Made by a program: the position numbers and the translations under genes. The notes under the pieces were generated by a model, which saw only the letters and a list, made by a program, of their open reading frames with translations, ran no database searches and had not been told where the DNA came from. This document shows positions 12,838 to 23,700 of a DNA stretch of 64,000 nucleotides, piece after piece (position 1 is the first letter of the stretch; every line of letters begins with the position of its first letter). Source of the DNA: Lepas anatifera (Eukaryota > Arthropoda > Thecostraca > Lepadidae); contig JAOTON010001931.1 in assembly GCA_034440635.1 (NCBI GenBank), forward strand, positions 372,001-436,000, given 5' to 3'.

Positions 12838-12870
12838 GGAGAGGGAGAGGGAGAGAGAGAGATGAGAGAT

Positions 12871-12901
<31 letters not shown>

Positions 12902-13051
12902 AGGGAGGGAGGGAGGGAGGGAGGGAGGGAGGGAGGGAGAGAGAGAGAGGGAGGGAGGGAGGGAGGGAGGGAGGGAGGGAGGGAGGGAGAGGGAGAGAGA
13001 GGAGAGAGGGAGAGGAGAGAGGAGAGAAAAGAGAGGAGAAAGAAGAGAGGG
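12810..13051 (+). repeat. (GA)n/(GGGA)n purine tract
   Basis: About 240 bp of almost pure purine on the plus strand: a GA run, then blocks of GGGA, then mixed GAG/GGA. Only a couple of T residues (near 12862 and 12869) interrupt it. Long Glu/Arg/Gly frames on the plus strand and Ser/Pro/Leu frames on the minus strand here are products of the repeat and are not genes. It abuts a hAT MITE on the right and may have expanded from that element's GGGA-rich end. Confidence 0.9.
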
Positions 13052-13275
13052 ACCATGGCCGGGAGGGGGCGCCACTTTTGGACAGCAAAACCATCAGGTG
13101 GGCGCCAAATCATATCGTGGGGCGTCGATACTCGTATCCCGGGAAGGCGGATGAAAAAGACAGTTCAGAGGGCACCGTCGACATTTCTGGGGGCGCCATC
13201 GACCTTCAAGGGGTCGCCGATGGTGTATCTGGTAAAGGGGCCCAGTGACCCCCTCGCCCTCCGGATCCGCATATG
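13052..13275 (+). mobile_element. hAT-type MITE, family 1 (GGGCGCC type), left end lost
   Basis: It shares GGGGGCGCCACTTTT, AAAACCATCAGGTGGGCGCC and AAATC(C)TATCG with the element at 19149-19374 (opposite orientation), and related blocks with 46486-46759. The right end GGATCCGCATATG is the terminal repeat. The left end is not visible and appears to be replaced by the purine tract. Confidence 0.6.
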
Positions 13276-13986
13276 CTTACAAACACTAGTGTTATGCATA
13301 CACCATTTAAAGTAGACAAACACCCCAGCCCTTGCCAAGAGTCGCGGTCCGAATAACTTATGCAAAGCACTCCAGGGCTTGTAACGATAGCTGGGCTTCT
13401 GTAAGGGTCTAGGGCCGCACAGAATCTGTATGTAGAATTTTAGGTACTACATCTCATGCGTGCCCTATACAGGCTTCTGGACAGTGCTTCCATATAGGAA
13501 AAGGTAGTGTTTACTACAATACCGCATATTGCGAAGCTCGGTACTTATAAATCAGGACCCATATCCTTGAGTAACGCTGCGGTAGAAAAAAATAGGACAC
13601 TTAAAGTTTCCTTATAAATAGTCAGAAACTTTCCAGGCAGTGGCGAAGGACTGAAGACCAAGCACAGGGGTCGTAAAACGGTATTGATCCTGCCAACATA
13701 GTTGGGAAAATCTCGAGAAACTAAGGGACGGAATCGCCTCTGTCTGGAGTATTCATTCCCTTCAGAACTGCAGGTGAAGCCCACTGACGTGCGATTGAGC
13801 CGTGCGACAGTGTGGCATCAGAATCCAGTACCTCTGCTCCTCACGTTGTGCTGGCAACTATTTTCTCCTGGGAAACTTCTTTCATCTAAAGGTTAAACAG
13901 TTGTGCGTAGAGAAAATATATTGTTTTTGTTTATCTCTAAGCAACCATTTCCAATCGGCCACCTCGTTTCGACTAGCAGAGGGCAG
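13276..13986. other. Unassigned non-coding stretch
   Basis: Nothing recognised between two hAT MITEs. Confidence 0.4.
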
Positions 13987-14251
13987 TATAGGCGTAAGGA
14001 CGTCCGAAAGAGTGGGGGGGCACTTTTCTCCCCCGATCGACTCTTAGCACCAGCCTGAAATGCTCACGGCGCATCCCTGAAAGCTCAAAGGCGCCCTGGA
14101 GAGGTCGCTTTACCCCAGGATGTGAGAATCAGCGCCCCGCGATAGGATTGGGCATCGACCTGATAAAATTTGTCACCCAAGACTGGCGCCCCCTTGTTCG
14201 AATGACACCTTCACCACCCTCCCCCGATCGGCAATCTTGGATCCGCTTATG
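13987..14251 (-). mobile_element. hAT-type MITE, family 1, diverged
   Basis: The left end TATAGGCGTAAGG and right end GGATCCGCTTATG match the CATAGGCGGATC terminal class. The internal GCGATAGGATTGGGC and TGGCGCCCCC agree with the 19149-19374 copy. No convincing 8-bp target duplication remains. Confidence 0.5.
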
Positions 14252-15355
14252 CGTCATAGGAATAATGGTTAAGAATCATGAATATTGAGCGGGGAGGTAT
14301 GAACTCCCTGGCCCTCCCCCAGTTCCTACGCCTATGGAGAGCAATAACAAAGAACGCATATTCTCTGGAAACACGGTGACACCATCGATTGGACAACGCT
14401 TTACGCTATTTTACAGGATCACACTGGTCCAAAAGCCAATCCGACTCGTACCCTAGCTACAAGGCTTAAATTGGGGTAAAATATTCCATTCGAGCCAATA
14501 AATGGTCGCGCGGATCGGCGACGGGTGGAGATACCTTCCTGTGCTGAAAGGCTGCACCGACCGGCCGCGCCGGCGCCAGCGTTGTTTTCCCGTAACTCTC
14601 TGGTGTTGTGCGGGACAGACTACACGACGCGCTGCAGGCGGCCGCTGGGCGGCGGCGCTGATTTTAGAACCCGTTCGCGCTGTGTCCCACATTTCGCTGC
14701 GGCCGCAGCGGGGTGAACGGCTGGGGCGAAGGGCATTCGACGCTTGGAACGCTGCAGCGGCCCCCGGCCCGCTCAGCTAAACACCCGCCAGCAATGATCT
14801 TACACGGCGCGACTCGACGGCGCGTACAGGCGCGTTTGATCGTCGTTATGCGTGAACAGATTGCGTGACCGTTGAGCAGCATCGGCAAAAAAAGAGAAAC
14901 AATGGGCGCATGATTATCAGGGGAAATCGCACACGCACACTGGACACACACAAAAGACGGAGGGTAGACACACACCAAATCCTGTGCGAAACACGGGCTA
15001 GTCAGAAGAGCGGCCAGGCTGGAAACGTGTGCTGGCTGCGGGCATTGCGCAACGCGGTAAGGCCAACTCGTTTCCCAACTTGCCAGGAACGCCCGGCCAT
15101 TTTCCATTCAGCGAACAATTTTCTGGAACGATCCTTTTAAACAATGTAAACATCTACAATCACGGCACCGACACCACGGAATACATTTAGATACGCCTGT
15201 CCGTATTTGTCACAAGCCTCATCTATAGGACTATCGAATGGCGTTTCGGTTTAAAAGTAAAACATCCATTCACTACCAGAGGCTAGACCACCCTTTGGGT
15301 TCCGATTTTACTTTCGTTTGGTCCGACTCGTGCTGTACGAGGCCGGAACACTGAC
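14252..15355. other. GC-rich patch and probable intronic DNA
   Basis: A GC-rich patch lies at about 14500-14780. If the HR3 exon call at 15356-15434 is right, everything to its left, towards position 1, is intron of that minus-strand gene until the next exon. I could not find the nuclear-receptor zinc-finger exon in this window. Confidence 0.3.
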
Positions 15356-15434
15356 CTTTGATAGATCCGTTGTTGTGACTGGGCTGGGACACGTCCACAT
15401 TATTCACGTGGTTCCAGGTCATGCCCGAATACAT
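15356..15434 (-). CDS. HR3: Probable first coding exon of nuclear receptor HR3 (ROR family), partial gene
   Basis: The minus strand has an ATG at 15434 with A at -3, and an in-frame TAA about 20 codons upstream. It encodes 26 residues beginning MYSGMTWNHV and ending HNNGSIK, then stops at a textbook donor, AAAG|GTCAGT, with GT at 15355-15354. The split codon starts with G (phase 1), which would complete to Ala if joined to GC-something. In insect HR3 and vertebrate ROR proteins the zinc-finger domain is preceded by a similar short N-terminus, SGSIK followed by AQIEIIPCK. That is known family sequence recalled without a search; the match of peptide end, phase and donor is the evidence. HR3 is a nuclear, ecdysone-induced transcription factor that binds AGGTCA preceded by an AT-rich flank. 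The DNA-binding and ligand-binding exons are not in this window and would lie left of it, implying a long first intron. Other nuclear receptors or an unrelated gene remain possible. Confidence 0.5.
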
Positions 15435-16200
15435 ATTGACCGTGTGGGTGGCTTCCACTTGCACTTTCGCTCCGAGGCGCGCTCTCGGCGGAGGCGCTTA
15501 GTCTGCGCCACCGGAGCACGTGAGCTCGCACACTCGGCCCTGCTTCACACAGGACACTCTCTGCTAGGAAAATATCACACTACACTAATCAAAGATCAGA
15601 TCGCAGGATCGAATCACACTGGGTCACGGACCGATGCAGTGGGCGGTCATGGCTGTAGAAGGTCGGCTCGCCAGGGGTGCATCGCGACTACGTGTTATCT
15701 TCACAGGTAGGCGTCATGTCGCGGCATTGATGTCGACGGGGCGCGGGCGCGAACGCTCGCCGGTCAGCCATCAGACTAGCAGGCTACTCGGCCATCGGAC
15801 GGCCGGCTGCCGCCTCCGCCTCCTTCTGCGCTGTTCCGTCGGCTGTCACGCGCCCGCCGTGGCTCTGTACCCGCTGCACTGCTGCTGTACCCGATAACGG
15901 CGCGGGGCCCGCCACACGCGTGCCGGCGGCCAAACGTCGACGGCGGGGGACTGCTGGCGGCACGACGGCTCACAGTCGACGACTGACACGGCGCGCGCGG
16001 CCGACCCGACCGGCCACCTCCTCTCTCCGGCGCCACGGCCAGCGCGCGGCCTGGCGGCGCCGTCCATTCGTCGGCGGCAGGGGAGGTCGGTCGGTCGGCG
16101 TACCGCCCGCGGCCATGAGACCCCCTCCTCCGGCGAGCCCCGAGGCCGCCGGCCGCCCAGCCCCCGCACACCAGCAGGTGACACGAGATGAGCCCGGGGG
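15435..16200 (-). promoter_or_regulatory. GC-rich candidate promoter/5' UTR of the HR3-like exon
   Basis: The DNA immediately upstream (minus-strand sense) of the probable HR3 start codon becomes increasingly GC- and CpG-rich, densest at about 15720-16170. There is no TATA box. A TATA-less, GC-rich 5' region suits a developmental transcription factor. The start site cannot be placed by eye. Arg/Ala/Pro frames here are compositional. Confidence 0.3.
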
Positions 16201-16215
16201 ATGATATCGCGGACA

Positions 16216-17640
16216 TTCCTCAACACAGGGGGTCAGCCTGGGATCAGAAACGATCTCGCAAACAGCGGATCTGAAGCCGGAGTAGAAAGTAAGATGGTGT
16301 TGGGCGCGTTAGTCGGCAGTGGCCACGCACTTTCACAGCTGAGGAGGCCGGCTCGCCACTCACCTGGTCGTGCTGGGAACATTGGCGACCGTCCGCGCCA
16401 CTGACGCACATGATTGAAGGACCATGGGGACATTACAAACAAATCGCTCTGCGCCCGCTGCCAGCACACTGAAACACATGCGTTTGTGACCTTGATGGTG
16501 GCACCAAAAATAATGGAACGCCTAAAATTATCCCCCATTAAATGTCAGTGATTTGAACTCAACCGTAGGCCAATCGTTTTTGTAAAGAAAGATTGCCCTA
16601 TTGAAATCCGTATACGGACGCAGAAAAAGGAGCAGTTACCTTCTCCCCTTAGTCATGCTCCTCATTGACCCGTTCCTTCATGTTTGCACTGCAAGCTCGC
16701 TGGGTGCAAGGGCACATGCCACGCCTGCATCTAGTCCACGCTTCGCTGGTTTGTCCAAGGGCACATGCCACACTTGCATCTAGTCATCTAGTCTGCACTT
16801 CGCTGGTTTCTCATGAGGGCTGGGCTGAGATCTGGAGGGATCTGCAGCAAAAAGTCTGGACCGGAGTGCATGAGCATGCGCATGCAGTCGATACATCATC
16901 CGCACCAATCAAGGCGCGTTACCTTCCTTGAAGAGGGAAAATGGATTGATCTCGATTTGGTTATAGTCGGCTGGTCCTCATCTCGCATTTTTTCACGAAT
17001 TGGTAGAAGTCTGTGTTGGTATGGGAGCCCTTATTTCAGCAAAGTGAGTCCTTCAGGACTGAGGAGATTTTTCAGAGTACGAGGGGACCTAGTCAGTGCA
17101 GGATACATCCAGATGGCAGGGCGCTCCATGGGGACAACATTAGAGACTGCGACAAAGGTAAGGTAGCCCGCCGCCCAGTGCAGGAGGCAGCCGCGATGGG
17201 AGGCGGCAGGTCCTTGGCACGAACGATACTTAAAGGGAACATTGCATCCTTGCGAAGGAATTGAAACTGACATTGAAGTCCCTTAGAGCACATAAAAACA
17301 CAAAGGGCTTACTTTTCAAAATGTTAATTATATCATGCGCGGTATAAGACAAACGAAGGCGGGAATACTGCAACGACATTTGTCGATATTGAATTGTGTT
17401 TCTGTATTTTTTGAGAATGTCTCCCAAGACATTCAAAATTTTCACATTAGCAAACCAACCAAGTTTACTGACGAATACCCACAGAATCACAGCACGAGCA
17501 TAACTCGATCCCTTTTTAATTCTACAGACTGGGTGACCAAATTTGAGGAGACGTGGTTTCACTTCGGCACGTGCCGAAACACAAATTTTCCCCACCAGTC
17601 CCAAATTTCAATTCGATGATAGGATGCATGGATCCAAGGG
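16216..17640. other. Unassigned stretch with a short tandem duplication
   Basis: At about 16709-16811 a 50-bp unit beginning AAGGGCACATGCCAC is present twice, with CATCTAGT as an extra internal repeat in the second copy. Otherwise no gene or repeat family is recognised. Confidence 0.4.
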
Positions 17641-17700
17641 CGAGCCAAATTTCGCGGGCACACGTGTTTTCAAAACTTACTAACCGAGCTATGGAATTGG

Positions 17701-17802
17701 ATGGCGGACGCGCAGACCACTTTCACCCAATGTCAAACCTGTGGAAACTCCGATCACGCGCCCCGTACTTGTAAGGAATCTCCCGCTGATATGCCTAAGT
17801 AG
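17701..17802 (+). pseudogene. Possible CCHC zinc-knuckle fragment (gag-like relic or lone exon)
   Basis: A 33-codon frame contains CQTCGNSDHAPRTC, an exact CX2CX4HX4C zinc-knuckle spacing, at residues 11-24. The frame stays open upstream to about 17623 without further recognisable sequence and closes at TAG. Such knuckles are typical of retrotransposon Gag proteins and some RNA-binding proteins. The second residue is not aromatic and no Gag or Pol sequence adjoins, so chance cannot be excluded. Confidence 0.25.
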
Positions 17803-18846
17803 TGTTTTACCCATGACGTTACTTTGGCTTCGCTTCATGCTGTGGGCTATGATATATCTCCGAAACATATATACCTATAAGCACACATACATACATGCAT
17901 GGCTCGCATTAGTATCACTTGTAGGACCACACCTTCGAACCTTTGGCGTTCAGCCCCGTCTGAAAACTGAACACCTCAGACTTCGCGTTTTCTTTGCACC
18001 AACGCTCGACGTTTGCGGAAAAGTAGGCGTCTCCACAGCAATAATCCTCTTCTTCTTCCGGATTGCCTGCTGTTCACCTCAATTGTGCCTCAACGGTCAC
18101 GCTCCATTGTCGTAGGCGGAGGAGGTTGCAGGGGCTCCAAATATCGCTTTTTAACACTTATTTTTCCGCACGTAGTGAATTTTGAACGGAACAAATTACC
18201 ACTCAGGCAGTTTTTCGGCATGTGCTACGAACGTGGTACCTCAGCTCAAACCTAGACATAATGATGTATAGGTCAAACCCCTTGATCAAACATGTTTATC
18301 AACATATCCAAATATCATTCGCTGACGAGTTTTGAGACACTTTAATCGAGCACCTCTCGATTTTGTCTCACTCAAAATCCAAAGCAGCTAAATTAAAGCT
18401 TTAATGAGCAGTTTGAAACCTGAAAATGTTTTAATATATCAAGAATAATACAATGAATATCACTAATGGTAATTATCTTACTTCCTAATGATATTCTAAT
18501 GGTAACTTCCTTCAGCTAAAAACGCATCATTTGTATTCGTTTTAATTTTTTGCGCAAATAAAACAGGTTGAATCTGGCAGTTAAGTATTACCAGCTCGTA
18601 CGCCGATTTGACGTCACGCTAGTTTGGCAACTTGTTATTGCCAACAGAAGAAAAATAAAACATTAGCCTTATTACCAATTTTCAGTCGAAATGAAGCCAA
18701 ATCCATTATTTTCAACATAGATTGCCCCGAACATCACCACAGTCTGGAATTTCACCAAAGTGCCAAGTTCCCTTGAAGGGGCACTGTCCGGTAACTCGCC
18801 GCCCTCACGCGCCGCTCGCGGGATGGAACGTTCTAGAACTAAGGAG
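17803..18846. other. Unassigned stretch
   Basis: AT-rich DNA with no recognised gene. CACCAAAGTGCCAAGTTCCCTTGA at about 18754-18777 resembles a decayed end of the TTAA MITE family, but no partner end was found. Confidence 0.35.
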
Positions 18847-18858
18847 CGCGCATGCGCA
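18847..18858. promoter_or_regulatory. NRF-1-type palindromic site
   Basis: CGCGCATGCGCA fits the YGCGCAYGCGCR consensus exactly. It lies in a small GC-rich patch (about 18780-18905) with no visible exon, so function is unproven. Confidence 0.3.
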
Positions 18859-18910
18859 CCACAGCGCGGCTTCTCCGGGCGCCGGTCATCAGCTGCTACT
18901 GCTGGTGCGG

Positions 18911-19622
18911 TAGGGGGAAGGTGGCACCTTCATAACGTGATTTTAACTGTATCCGTATTGATTTTAACTGAGATAGCCAAGTTGCAAAGCAAGTCGGAAA
19001 ACCCGGTACTCAGTATATCATTTGTTTTGGAACTCGAGATTTCCGTAGAAAAAAAGATAAAACCCACCTGCAATGTATCCCTCTTGTACCCCTAGCAGCA
19101 GTCCACAGTTGTCATGGCTGTTGGTGTGACGACATATGCTGACGTCACCATAGGCGGATCGGGGGCAAGGGGCACGTACCCCGATCGACCCTCGGGCCCC
19201 CTGAAAGGCCGATGGGCCCCCTGAAATGTCGCTTCCCACCCCCCAGGATACGAAAGTCGGCGCCCACCGATAGGATTTGGCGCCCACCTGATGGTTTTGC
19301 CGGTCATAGTGGCCCCCTGGTCCGGGTGGCGCCCCCGGAAGGTGCCCCTCCGATTGAATCCTGGATCGCCTATGGACGTCACGATGAGCATCAGCCAATT
19401 GAACTCTTGAAGCGTTTCAAGTATGGTAGTGGTTGCCAGATCATGACATCATCCACAGACTGATATTTATTTCTTTTCCTAGAGGAGTATTTTAGAAATC
19501 AAAATATTGAGCTTATTGTACATTTTTCAGAGAAATCATGAGTGGTTTCATTATTTTTGGCTAAAAGTACGCCTAATTACACTAAATTCCAGGATTCGAC
19601 CAAGGTGCCACATTCCCTTTAA
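18911..19622 (-). mobile_element. TTAA MITE family 1 (copy 1), carrying a nested hAT MITE
   Basis: The terminal inverted repeats GTGGCACCTT...TAACGTGATT and CCAAGGTGCCACATTCCC, with TTAA at the right end, match five other copies here. The left TTAA and first bases are decayed. Removing the hAT insertion (19149-19374 plus one target copy) leaves close to the 457-bp unit length seen at 51160-51616. TTAA duplications with AAAGG-type ends fit Kolobok or piggyBac-derived MITEs; no transposase is encoded. Confidence 0.75.
19149..19374 (-). mobile_element. hAT-type MITE, family 1, nested, with exact 8-bp target duplication
   Basis: It begins CATAGGCGGATC and ends GATCGCCTATG, which are inverted repeats differing by one base. 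It is flanked on both sides by GACGTCAC (19141-19148 and 19375-19382). This restores the uninterrupted TTAA MITE sequence when one copy is removed. The perfect 8-bp duplication and end sequence identify hAT mobility. The intact duplication marks it as a recent insertion. Confidence 0.88.
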
Positions 19623-21708
19623 TGGTAGCCCGTAGCAGTGTTTGCAGTCAGGAGGTAGGAATCAGGGTCAGGATTCGGACGTCGTAGCACCAAATCCGTG
19701 TATCAACGGCAGCAGGCTCTAGGTGGAGACGCTAGAAATTACTCACTTCATGGATGAAGAATCAATGATGAGGATGCAATGATAGAAGGATTGTGTATGA
19801 GCAATGTCTGTTCTTTCACAATCAATTTCATATTTCCGTTTGAAACTCATTATTGGGACCCCTGCAATGCACGAAGGGCTCAACACTCTTTGAAAGGTAC
19901 AGATTTAGGCTCTTGAGGTGTGAGGGGGCACCACATGGTGGAACATTGAGCCCCAGAACAAGAAGTTCCCTTTTCGTCGATCATCTCCCCGATGCAGGTG
20001 AAGAACTGTGCATTATTTTTGCACTCTCTCTTCTTTGGGACATCGGCCCACAACAGTTTTTGCTTTACCTGGGTTTCAATATTTTGGCTTTGATCCCCGA
20101 GTAATTTATCTGGGCCTGGCTTTCCGTGGACAAAGAGCCGTACAAATTGTACATAACTTCGTTAGGCATCTACCGTTGCTGTATTCACGTTTCAGGACAG
20201 AATCATATACGATTTCAGCCGTTGCTCATTTGCCTCGGCGGGAAAGAGCTCACGAGTTGGTTCGTATCTGCTGCAACGATCTCTGATGATGCAAGTCATC
20301 TACAACCAGTTTGCATACGCTCTTTTCCGCTCCTTGTCTGGCTCGCTCTCTCCATCACGGAGCTCGTCGTACTACTTTTACATCACTGTCAGGCGATCAT
20401 TTTTAGAAGGTGTACCCTTCTATGCTTGCAAAACTGTGCAGTTGCAAGGCCCTCTTTTGGAACTGTGAACAGTGGTGTATAGAAGCGGCCTTCGAGGTGT
20501 AACGGCCTCCAATACGTATTGACACATGTGATGATGCTCCCAGTCCAACAGAGGGCACATTGTCAAAATAAAGAATATCACGGGCAAGGTTTAATGCTCC
20601 CAAGTAATGAAGCGATCATATCTTAAAGCTGTTTTCCTTGCTTACTGCACACAAGAGGATGACAGTGCGCCATCATTTGCTAAAGACTGCAGATTTCTGC
20701 ACCACTTAGGACAACCCGAATTCTTCGCGTATCTCCCAAGTACTGCGTCCATGTGACATCACGCCGACTTGTTATGCGCTGGTTGTGATCCTAACTCTCG
20801 TGCTTACCTAACACTGATCCCAGGCCCCGTGCTCTGCAGCGCAGCGCGCTCTCTATGGGCCTGCTGTTTGGTGTCTGATGACAGACGATAGCGTCAGGTG
20901 TCTGGTCGTTAGGGCTCGCGCCGCGCACGTGCGCACTGCACACGCCCCTGGCCCTGGCGCCGGTGTGGTAACGTGTGCGCCTGTGCTGGCGGCTGGCGCG
21001 GCTCCGGTGCCGGGTTTCTTCTACAAGGGACGTGCGTCGACGCTGAGATGAACTGGAAACCTCAACTGGAGTTCAACATAAGAATGTATCCATCCGTGAA
21101 CTAACAGGGCCATGCAAAGGCTACGTAAAAAAAACGAAAAAAACGCATTGGGCACAGACGTGCGGGGTTGGGCCTATGGGTACACATACGTGCATTGGCT
21201 GGAAAATAAGTACTTAAAATGGCATATCCCTCCTGATACCTGGTCTTTGACTGAGCCGTTGGGATCTGATCTTCCTAACGATCGGTAAGGCGGGCCGCGG
21301 GCCAGGATCTCGTCCATTACAGCCATCCACACAGTACAACTGCGTAGTCTGCGGGGGGCTAAAAGCTCAGCTGTGGTCAGAGGAGGACGACCAGACGCGG
21401 CAGGTTGGCACCTGCAGCGTAGCCGGCGGCTTTCCAACTAGGAATACGGAGTTAACCAGAATATGCAATGAATGGCTTTACTTTTCACCTAGAATTCCAT
21501 CATCCAAACAAAACTACCAAGGTATGGTCGCTTCGTAATTTTCTTCTTTGCGGCACCACTCGAATCCATAATTATCTGGAAAACGTTTTTCCCTCACCGG
21601 AGGCCTAGAATTGTATACTTTCAATGTCAAAGAGATGAAGTGTCAATGGAGTAATGATATGCCCACTAGTCAGTTAGAGCTTCCCATCCATTAGCAAGAC
21701 TCACCTGG
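19623..21708. other. Unassigned stretch
   Basis: No gene is recognised. A GC-rich patch lies at about 20880-21020. The minus frame at 21174-21437 is unfamiliar. Confidence 0.4.
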
Positions 21709-21999
21709 CAGGGGCGGACGCAGACCCGAGTTGGGGGGGGGCAAACCCATGTCTGCCTCTCCTCCTTGGGGGGGGAGGTGGAACGTGCGATTTGGGTGCT
21801 CGACAGACCTAGTATAAGCTACCTCTCCAGGTACATGATTGCTCTCCTGGGGAGAGGGGGAGTGAATATTTTTTTGCTCGACAGACCTAGTTTAAACACC
21901 TTTTTAAAAAAATGTCCTGCCTTTGGGGGCAAAATATAGTTTGCCCCCTCCAGCGCATTGGGGGCATGGCCGGAATGCCCCCCCCTGCGTCCGCCATTG
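21709..21999 (-). mobile_element. hAT-type MITE, family 2 (GGCGGACGCAG ends)
   Basis: The left end CAGGGGCGGACGCAG and the reverse complement of the right end, CAATGGCGGACGCAG, are terminal inverted repeats. The flanks TCACCTGG (21701-21708) and TCACCTAG (22000-22007) are a 7-of-8 target duplication. The element is the inverted relative of 39501-39707, sharing GACAGACCTAG and the ACTCGG/GTCTGCGTCC end. It is longer because the GACAGACCTAGT block is repeated inside. Confidence 0.82.
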
Positions 22000-22007
22000 T
22001 CACCTAG

Positions 22008-23597
22008 TGTTATAGGCACCGGATGGCCCAAGTATTCACCATATCCTAAACTACCATTATAATGATGATTTCTCTGCCCAGGGTCTATGCCCATCTAATA
22101 CCAGTGCCAAAGCCTTTTTGGGAGACCAGCTGTCATCCGGACAATTTCAATTTGGGCTCTTCCACAAATTCATACCTTGCCTCGCGAGTTTCGTCGAAAA
22201 TCTTGCAAATGAGCTCAAGTTTAACTTTTCAATAAGCCCTCATCACCTAATTCAGGCAATGTGATACAACAGATGCATTATCAATTTCCACGCATGCACA
22301 TTGCACATCTTCCCCACTCGATTCTCCTTCGCACTTACTACACACAGCAATTACCTAAATCAAAGTGTTTTGTCATGTATCGAAAGCGGTATATTTGTCT
22401 ACATGAAGCATTTCATTAGCAACAAGGCTTTTAAATCAGTATTGTCGCTCTACGGCCTTGCATTTGTGTTAATATTTCAACGTGATAATTGTTGCAAGGG
22501 ACTTGCTACTTCAATAAAAAAATTACAACATCAGGTTCTTGCGGAAATTAAATTGTATCATAAGACATTATCTAAAAATGGTACCCAAGGATTTCTTTTC
22601 GTTCTCGGATATTGACCAAGGTTAATTTCCTGCACATTTTCTCCATTCAATGTGGCCTTTTTATTTTTGTGTCCGTGCAGGCAGCCGATGACTACAAAGG
22701 GAGAAAGGACAAGGAATGCTCCGGAGAATTAGAGCAGCAGACGGTAAGGTTTGCTGTAAAGTAAAACAGGTTCTGAATCATTGAGGTCAAATTGAGTTAT
22801 TCAAAGACTTCAAAGGAAGGATGTCGGGTGGGTTATGGAGTATTTCTCAGATGCAGCTAGGTAAGAATTAAACTATGATGAGCCGGCGTTTAATGCTTGC
22901 AGTGATGCTATCTCTGATTCTGAATGTATTTGGTGAGTGGTTCAATGAATATTCATGCAACCAATATCTCCATTTTAATATTGTTGGTAATACCATCGCC
23001 TCTTAATACAGGAGTAGGCCCTCAGACTGGGTCATTTCATGTCAGGGATTTAACCAACAACCACGAAACAGAAAAGACGCTTCATATCCTGTCCTAACAC
23101 GTCCTTACCATGAAGTGGGCACTCAAATAGACTCTGTCTGATCTCAGCCCATAATATCTTAACCTTAACCTAACCTAACCTTATCAGTGTTAGACAATAG
23201 GTATCTGATATATAATTTCATATAACTGTATATGTGCGAGAACACTTGGTACCACAGGCTAAGGTCTTTATGATGCCGGAATGTTTTTGTTGGTTTCAAA
23301 TATGCGTGCTGGGCTCAACCTTTTTCGTAAGAAAAATTCACTTTGTTCAGCTCCTATGTATATCCTTTGATGTGATATCTGCTATGAACTTTCCATGGGT
23401 CTCTGCTTGAATTTAGAATTCTCAAAAACTTGTATTACTGGTACATTGCCAACTGTCTAAGATGTCTAGGTATTTCCCTTGAAGGGCTGAGGATAAAGTG
23501 GTAGGTCAGGCACAGAATACTACCTATGATTCGTCAAAAATGCATTTGTTCACATTTTCACGCTCTTCAAGCACTTGTTTTAACATTTACTTCAAGT
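22008..23597. other. Unassigned AT-rich stretch with a telomere-like motif
   Basis: At 23161-23180 the run AACCTTAACCTAACCTAACC is two to three units of the arthropod telomere repeat (TTAGG)n read on the complementary strand. It is too short to be a telomere. Nothing else is recognised. Confidence 0.4.
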
Positions 23598-23700
23598 TTT
23601 AGTTGGGGGTGTCCAAAGCACCATTAGGGTGCCGGGGCACCCCCATAGATTATCAAGGGTGTCATAGCACCCCCAAAGAGATATCAATCCACGCCCCTGG
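23598..23700 (-). mobile_element. Probable hAT-type MITE fragment
   Basis: The right edge, reverse-complemented, starts CCAGGGGCGTGGATTGATA, a hAT-type end. It is followed by GGGGGTGC blocks in both orientations (GGGTGTCC, GGGGCACCCCC). The opposite terminus is not clear. Confidence 0.35.

Noticed and set aside
12775..13315. Glu/Arg/Gly-rich plus frames and Ser/Pro/Leu-rich minus frames over the GA tract
   Set aside because: They are translations of a GA/GGGA microsatellite, open on both strands, with no non-repeat domain.
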